Positions 7,301 through 9,387 of a stretch of 9,387 nucleotides of DNA are shown here, piece after piece. The stretch spans positions 1-9,387 of the forward strand of contig JAVBPB010000042.1 in NCBI GenBank assembly GCA_031549965.1, given 5' to 3'. The stretch is from JAVBPB01 sp031549965 (lineage in GTDB: Bacteria; Bacillota; Clostridia; Lachnospirales; Lachnospiraceae). Every line of letters starts with the position of its first letter. The stretch's first letter is position 1. The notes beneath the pieces are model-generated. The model saw only the letters and a list, made by a program, of their open reading frames with translations, had not been told where the DNA came from and ran no database searches. Both the position numbers and the translations under genes were made by a program.

Positions 7301-8302
7301 ATGACACTTAAATCTAAATTATCTATTGTCTCTTTACTTATTTTCACCATGATTTTATCTGGTTTTACTTCCAGTAATCAAGCTTTGAAAGCTTCTGACT
7401 TTTCCATTATTATCCTCAGTGATTATTACAAAGAATTACAGATTGGAGATGAGTTTTATTTACTTGCAGTTTCATCTAATGGAAACAGACCCAACTTTTC
7501 TTCCAGTAATTCCTCAATTATCTCTGTAAATACTTATGGAAAAGTAACTGCAAAAAAATCTGGCAACGCTACTATTACAGTTAAGGTAAAAGGTGGAGAA
7601 GCATCCTGTAAAATTAAGGTGATAAAAACTACCATTAAGCTTAACAAAACCTCGCTCTCCCTTGAAAATGGTTCTACCGCACAGCTTACTGCGTCTGCAT
7701 CAACTGGACATTCTATAGTTTTTAAGTCAAGTAAAACCAGTATTGCCTCTATAGATGAAAATGGTATTATCACTGCTAAAAAACCTGGAACTACAGTAAT
7801 TACTGCCAGTTCAGATGGTACCAGCGTTACTTGTAATGTAACCGTAAAGTCTCCTTCTGTGAGTATTAGTAAATCTTCTATTTCCCTTTATCGAAATCAA
7901 TCCTTACAGTTAAATGTATCTTCCAGTTCTAAAAGCATCCCCACATGGAAATCAAACAAAAAGTCAGTTGCTGTGGTAGATTCAAATGGCAATGTTACCG
8001 GGCTAAAAAATGGAACTGCCATTATTACAGTAACGGTAGATAAAGTCAGTAAAACTTGTGAGGTCACCGTTAAAAAACCTACAATTCGCTTTAAGTCTGA
8101 TAAGCTTACCCTTCAAACTGGTGAATGTATTACCCTCGAAGTAACTGTGTCTTCTGGTAATGCACCAACATTTTTAAGTAGCAACATTAACATTGTTTCG
8201 GTGGATGAGAATGGTAAAATTACAGCAAAACAAGCCGGAAAAGCATATATTTATGCCAGTGAAGATGGCTCTAAAGAAAGTATTATTGTAACAGTACGTT
8301 AA
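7301..8302 (+). CDS. Secreted protein with four Big_2 Ig-like repeats
   Basis: A 333-residue exported protein. The N-terminus is a Sec signal peptide: basic MTLKSK, a hydrophobic stretch to about residue 20, and a probable signal peptidase I site after LKA near residue 31. There is no lipobox cysteine. The rest is four tandem bacterial Ig-like (Big_2) repeats of about 74-75 residues, roughly 34-110, 111-184, 185-259 and 260-333. Each has the pattern of a strand ending in L, then S/N-x-x-I/V-A/V-S/V-V/I-D-x-N-G-x-I/V-T-A/G-x-K/x-x-G, then a closing T-V-T-V strand. There is no LPXTG anchor, SLH domain, carbohydrate-binding module or catalytic domain, so it is either freely secreted or held by partners. 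Such repeats serve as adhesion or spacer modules. It is divergent from the LysM gene. Confidence 0.85.
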   Translation: MTLKSKLSIVSLLIFTMILSGFTSSNQALKASDFSIIILSDYYKELQIGDEFYLLAVSSNGNRPNFSSSNSSIISVNTYGKVTAKKSGNATITVKVKGGEASCKIKVIKTTIKLNKTSLSLENGSTAQLTASASTGHSIVFKSSKTSIASIDENGIITAKKPGTTVITASSDGTSVTCNVTVKSPSVSISKSSISLYRNQSLQLNVSSSSKSIPTWKSNKKSVAVVDSNGNVTGLKNGTAIITVTVDKVSKTCEVTVKKPTIRFKSDKLTLQTGECITLEVTVSSGNAPTFLSSNINIVSVDENGKITAKQAGKAYIYASEDGSKESIIVTVR

Positions 8303-8325
8303 CTAATCGGCAAGAAGGAATAACT

Positions 8326-8382
8326 ATGGATCAGAATCATAAAAACTCTCCCGTGTGTTGCATAAAAAAGCAAAAAAAATAA
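8326..8382 (+). CDS. Possible 18-aa peptide after the Ig-like gene
   Basis: A short frame encodes MDQNHKNSPVCCIKKQKK, with GAAGGA (8314-8319) 6 nt before the ATG. It starts 23 nt after the Ig-like gene and its stop overlaps the stem of the hairpin terminator. The Cys-Cys pair and lysine-rich end are notable, but the lysines come from the A-tract that serves the terminator on the opposite strand. It may well be chance. Confidence 0.2.
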   Translation: MDQNHKNSPVCCIKKQKK

Positions 8383-8408
8383 GATGGGGCATAATACCTC
8401 ATCTTATT
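8378..8408. terminator. Hairpin terminator, strongest on the minus strand
   Basis: The stem AATAAGATG (8378-8386) pairs with CATCTTATT (8400-8408) and extends inward by three more pairs, one of them G-U, to a 7-nt loop (8390-8396). On the minus strand it is followed by a run of T from the A-tract at 8372-8379, which makes a good intrinsic terminator for the DUF1016-type gene. On the plus strand the downstream run is poor (TCTATAT), so termination of the Ig-like gene here would be weaker. Confidence 0.75.
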
Positions 8409-8435
8409 CTATATCCATATAAATAATTTTAAAAT

Positions 8436-9083
8436 CTATACTCCGTCTGTATCATACTTTGCACTAATTCGTTTTTCTATATCTTCAACCGATGGCAATG
8501 TTTTTTCAAACTCCTTTGGCAAATGATTTGATAACCTATACTCGCTTATGCCGATTGGCTTGCTCATATCACGCAGAGCGTACTCAGCAATAAGCTTATC
8601 TTTACTCTTACAGAGTAAAATTCCGATAGACGGATTATCGCTGTCTTTCTTAAGCATTTCTAACTGATGAAGCAGAACATTTAACGACCAACCATTTTCG
8701 ATAGTTTTTTTGTTCACATACCAAATCCGTTCTTGTCGGTCTTTCACCTTATCCATAATCGCAGTATTGTGCGACCATGTTATTTGTGCAGACAGCGTCT
8801 GCACAAATTCAAAATCGGGGTATTCTTCTGCAAACTTACGCATATATTTTAGATTTCGTACAGAAAACCCTTTAATATTTGGGAAATCAAGCCTTATGTC
8901 GCTGGACAAATTATCAATAAATTTGTTTCCCCATGTTGAGTTCTCAATTATAACTTTGCCAATGCTCCAGTATAGCATGATGAGTTCTCTGTTGGCCGAG
9001 AGAATGGCATTGTATTGAGCAGCCTTTATTTTATCTTTTATATCTGTTACAATTCCCAAATATTTGGAGTGGTTTATTAACAT
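8436..9083 (-). pseudogene. DUF1016/YhcG-type gene lacking its nuclease core
   Basis: The 215-residue product is two pieces of a DUF1016 (YhcG, PDDEXK nuclease superfamily) protein joined in frame. Residues 1 to about 142 match the N-terminal DUF1016_N domain (ANRELIMLYWSIGKVI, GFSVRNLKYMRKFAEEYP, LSAQITWSHN, WYVNKKTIENGWSLNVLLHQ). Residues about 143-215 match the extreme C-terminus (DNPSIGILLCKSKDK, AEYALRDMSKPIGISEY, LPSVEDIE). The middle, which normally carries the YIDLLFYH and VIELK catalytic segments, is missing. Intact family members are, from memory, about 330-380 residues. No frameshift or stop is visible, and the ATG has a GAGG site (9090-9093), so a shortened protein may still be made. 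It would keep the presumed DNA-binding or interaction domain without nuclease activity. Confidence 0.75.
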
Positions 9084-9224
9084 ATAGCACCTCGTCTACA
9101 CAAGCTACGTTCACCTTGGTTAATCATAGCTTATCTTAATAATCGTATCGTATCATAAAAAACTCTCAAAAGCCAGTCCTGCTTTTAGGAGGGCACTGAA
9201 AAAGTCCTTTCAACGCGGTAAATT
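9084..9224. other. Intergenic stretch upstream of the DUF1016-type gene
   Basis: No gene is visible. The stretch should hold the minus-strand promoter of the DUF1016-type gene; a weak pair is TTGAGA with TACGAT, but neither hexamer is convincing. A small hairpin pairs AAAAGC (9168-9173) with GCTTTT (9181-9186) around a 7-nt loop. GGGCACTGAAAAAGTCC (9191-9207) resembles ends of some clostridial insertion sequences, from memory and without proof. The octamer CTGAAAAA (9196-9203) recurs at the outer end of the right arm of the adjacent inverted repeat. Confidence 0.3.
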
Positions 9225-9386
9225 AATTTTTCAGATGAATACAGTTGTATAATTATTTAATTGTGCAGACCGGCCGATGAGGCGTTTATATTTTTTACAA
9301 GACTTGCAAAGGCTTGTAAAAAATATGCCGAGTGAGGGTAAGGCAAACAATTAAATAATTATACAACTGTATTCATCTGAAAAATT
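9225..9386. repeat. 162-bp element with perfect 40-bp inverted repeats
   Basis: Positions 9225-9264 are the exact reverse complement of 9347-9386 (40 of 40). Flanking bases 9224 and 9387 do not pair, so both outer boundaries are visible, although only one base lies beyond on the right. The 82-nt interior contains a second perfect hairpin (9288-9301 with 9313-9326) and more GC-rich shoulders than the surroundings. No reading frame of note is inside. It could be a MITE-like non-autonomous element, the end of a larger mobile element, a small invertible segment, or a structured RNA. Confidence 0.75.
9288..9326. repeat. Nested hairpin inside the inverted-repeat element
   Basis: ATATTTTTTACAAG (9288-9301) pairs perfectly with CTTGTAAAAAATAT (9313-9326) across an 11-nt loop. 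The loop itself can form CTT-GCA-AAG. GGC (9281-9283) and GCC (9327-9329) can stack on the outside with a 4-nt bulge. GCCGATGAGG (9274-9283) and GCCGAGTGAGG (9327-9337) are imperfect direct repeats on the two shoulders. Confidence 0.7.
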
Positions 9387-9387
9387 T

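Noticed and set aside
7534..7773. Antisense open frame in the Ig-like gene
   Set aside because: It is complementary to the Big_2 repeats, and its composition is explained by the opposite strand.
8710..9018. Plus-strand open frame opposite the DUF1016-type gene
   Set aside because: The minus strand carries recognisable DUF1016_N motifs across the whole span.
9274..9283. GCCGATGAGG as part of a hammerhead-type ribozyme core
   Set aside because: The required CUGAUGA box is not exact and no partner GAAA at the right place follows the adjacent stem.
1..9387. tRNA, rRNA or CRISPR array
   Set aside because: I saw no cloverleaf with a T-loop motif, no rRNA-like sequence and no regularly spaced repeats in the intergenic regions.

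Overview
The window looks like chromosome from a low-GC, anaerobic, plant-polysaccharide-degrading Clostridia member, probably Lachnospiraceae or a close relative. The reasons are the strong AT bias, AGGAGG-type ribosome binding sites, Asp-box and Big_2 proteins of clostridial style, a LysM protein of the type seen in spore formers, and the pairing of GH31 and GH74 glycosidases. No species is claimed.

Layout, left to right: (1) 1-287 is non-coding, with a long imperfect hairpin (1-88) and a possible 18-codon leader ORF. (2) 288-1670, plus strand, is a class V, cysteine-desulfurase-like PLP enzyme. (3) A well-formed promoter (1750-1778) precedes a two-gene operon: a GH31 alpha-xylosidase-type enzyme (1849-3918) and a GH74 xyloglucanase-type enzyme (3936-6305). 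(4) A bidirectional terminator (6314-6350) separates the operon from a convergent LysM gene (6351-7109, minus). (5) A repeat-rich divergent intergenic region leads to a secreted protein with four Big_2 Ig-like repeats (7301-8302, plus). (6) A second hairpin terminator (8378-8408) sits before a minus-strand DUF1016/YhcG-type gene (8436-9083) that has lost its nuclease core. (7) The right end holds a 162-bp structure with perfect 40-bp inverted repeats and a nested hairpin (9225-9386).

The clearest functional unit is GH31 plus GH74. Neither has a signal peptide, so they probably act in the cytoplasm on imported xyloglucan oligosaccharides. GH74 would cut the beta-1,4-glucan backbone and GH31 would remove alpha-1,6-xylose from non-reducing ends. 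No transporter, beta-glucosidase or beta-galactosidase is in the window, so the rest of the pathway must lie elsewhere.

The remaining genes look like unrelated neighbours. The points most worth a second look are the core-deleted DUF1016 gene, the terminal 40-bp inverted repeat element, the left-end hairpin and the two-gene xyloglucan unit. For three genes the longest possible reading frame does not use the best start; the starts given here follow the ribosome binding sites.
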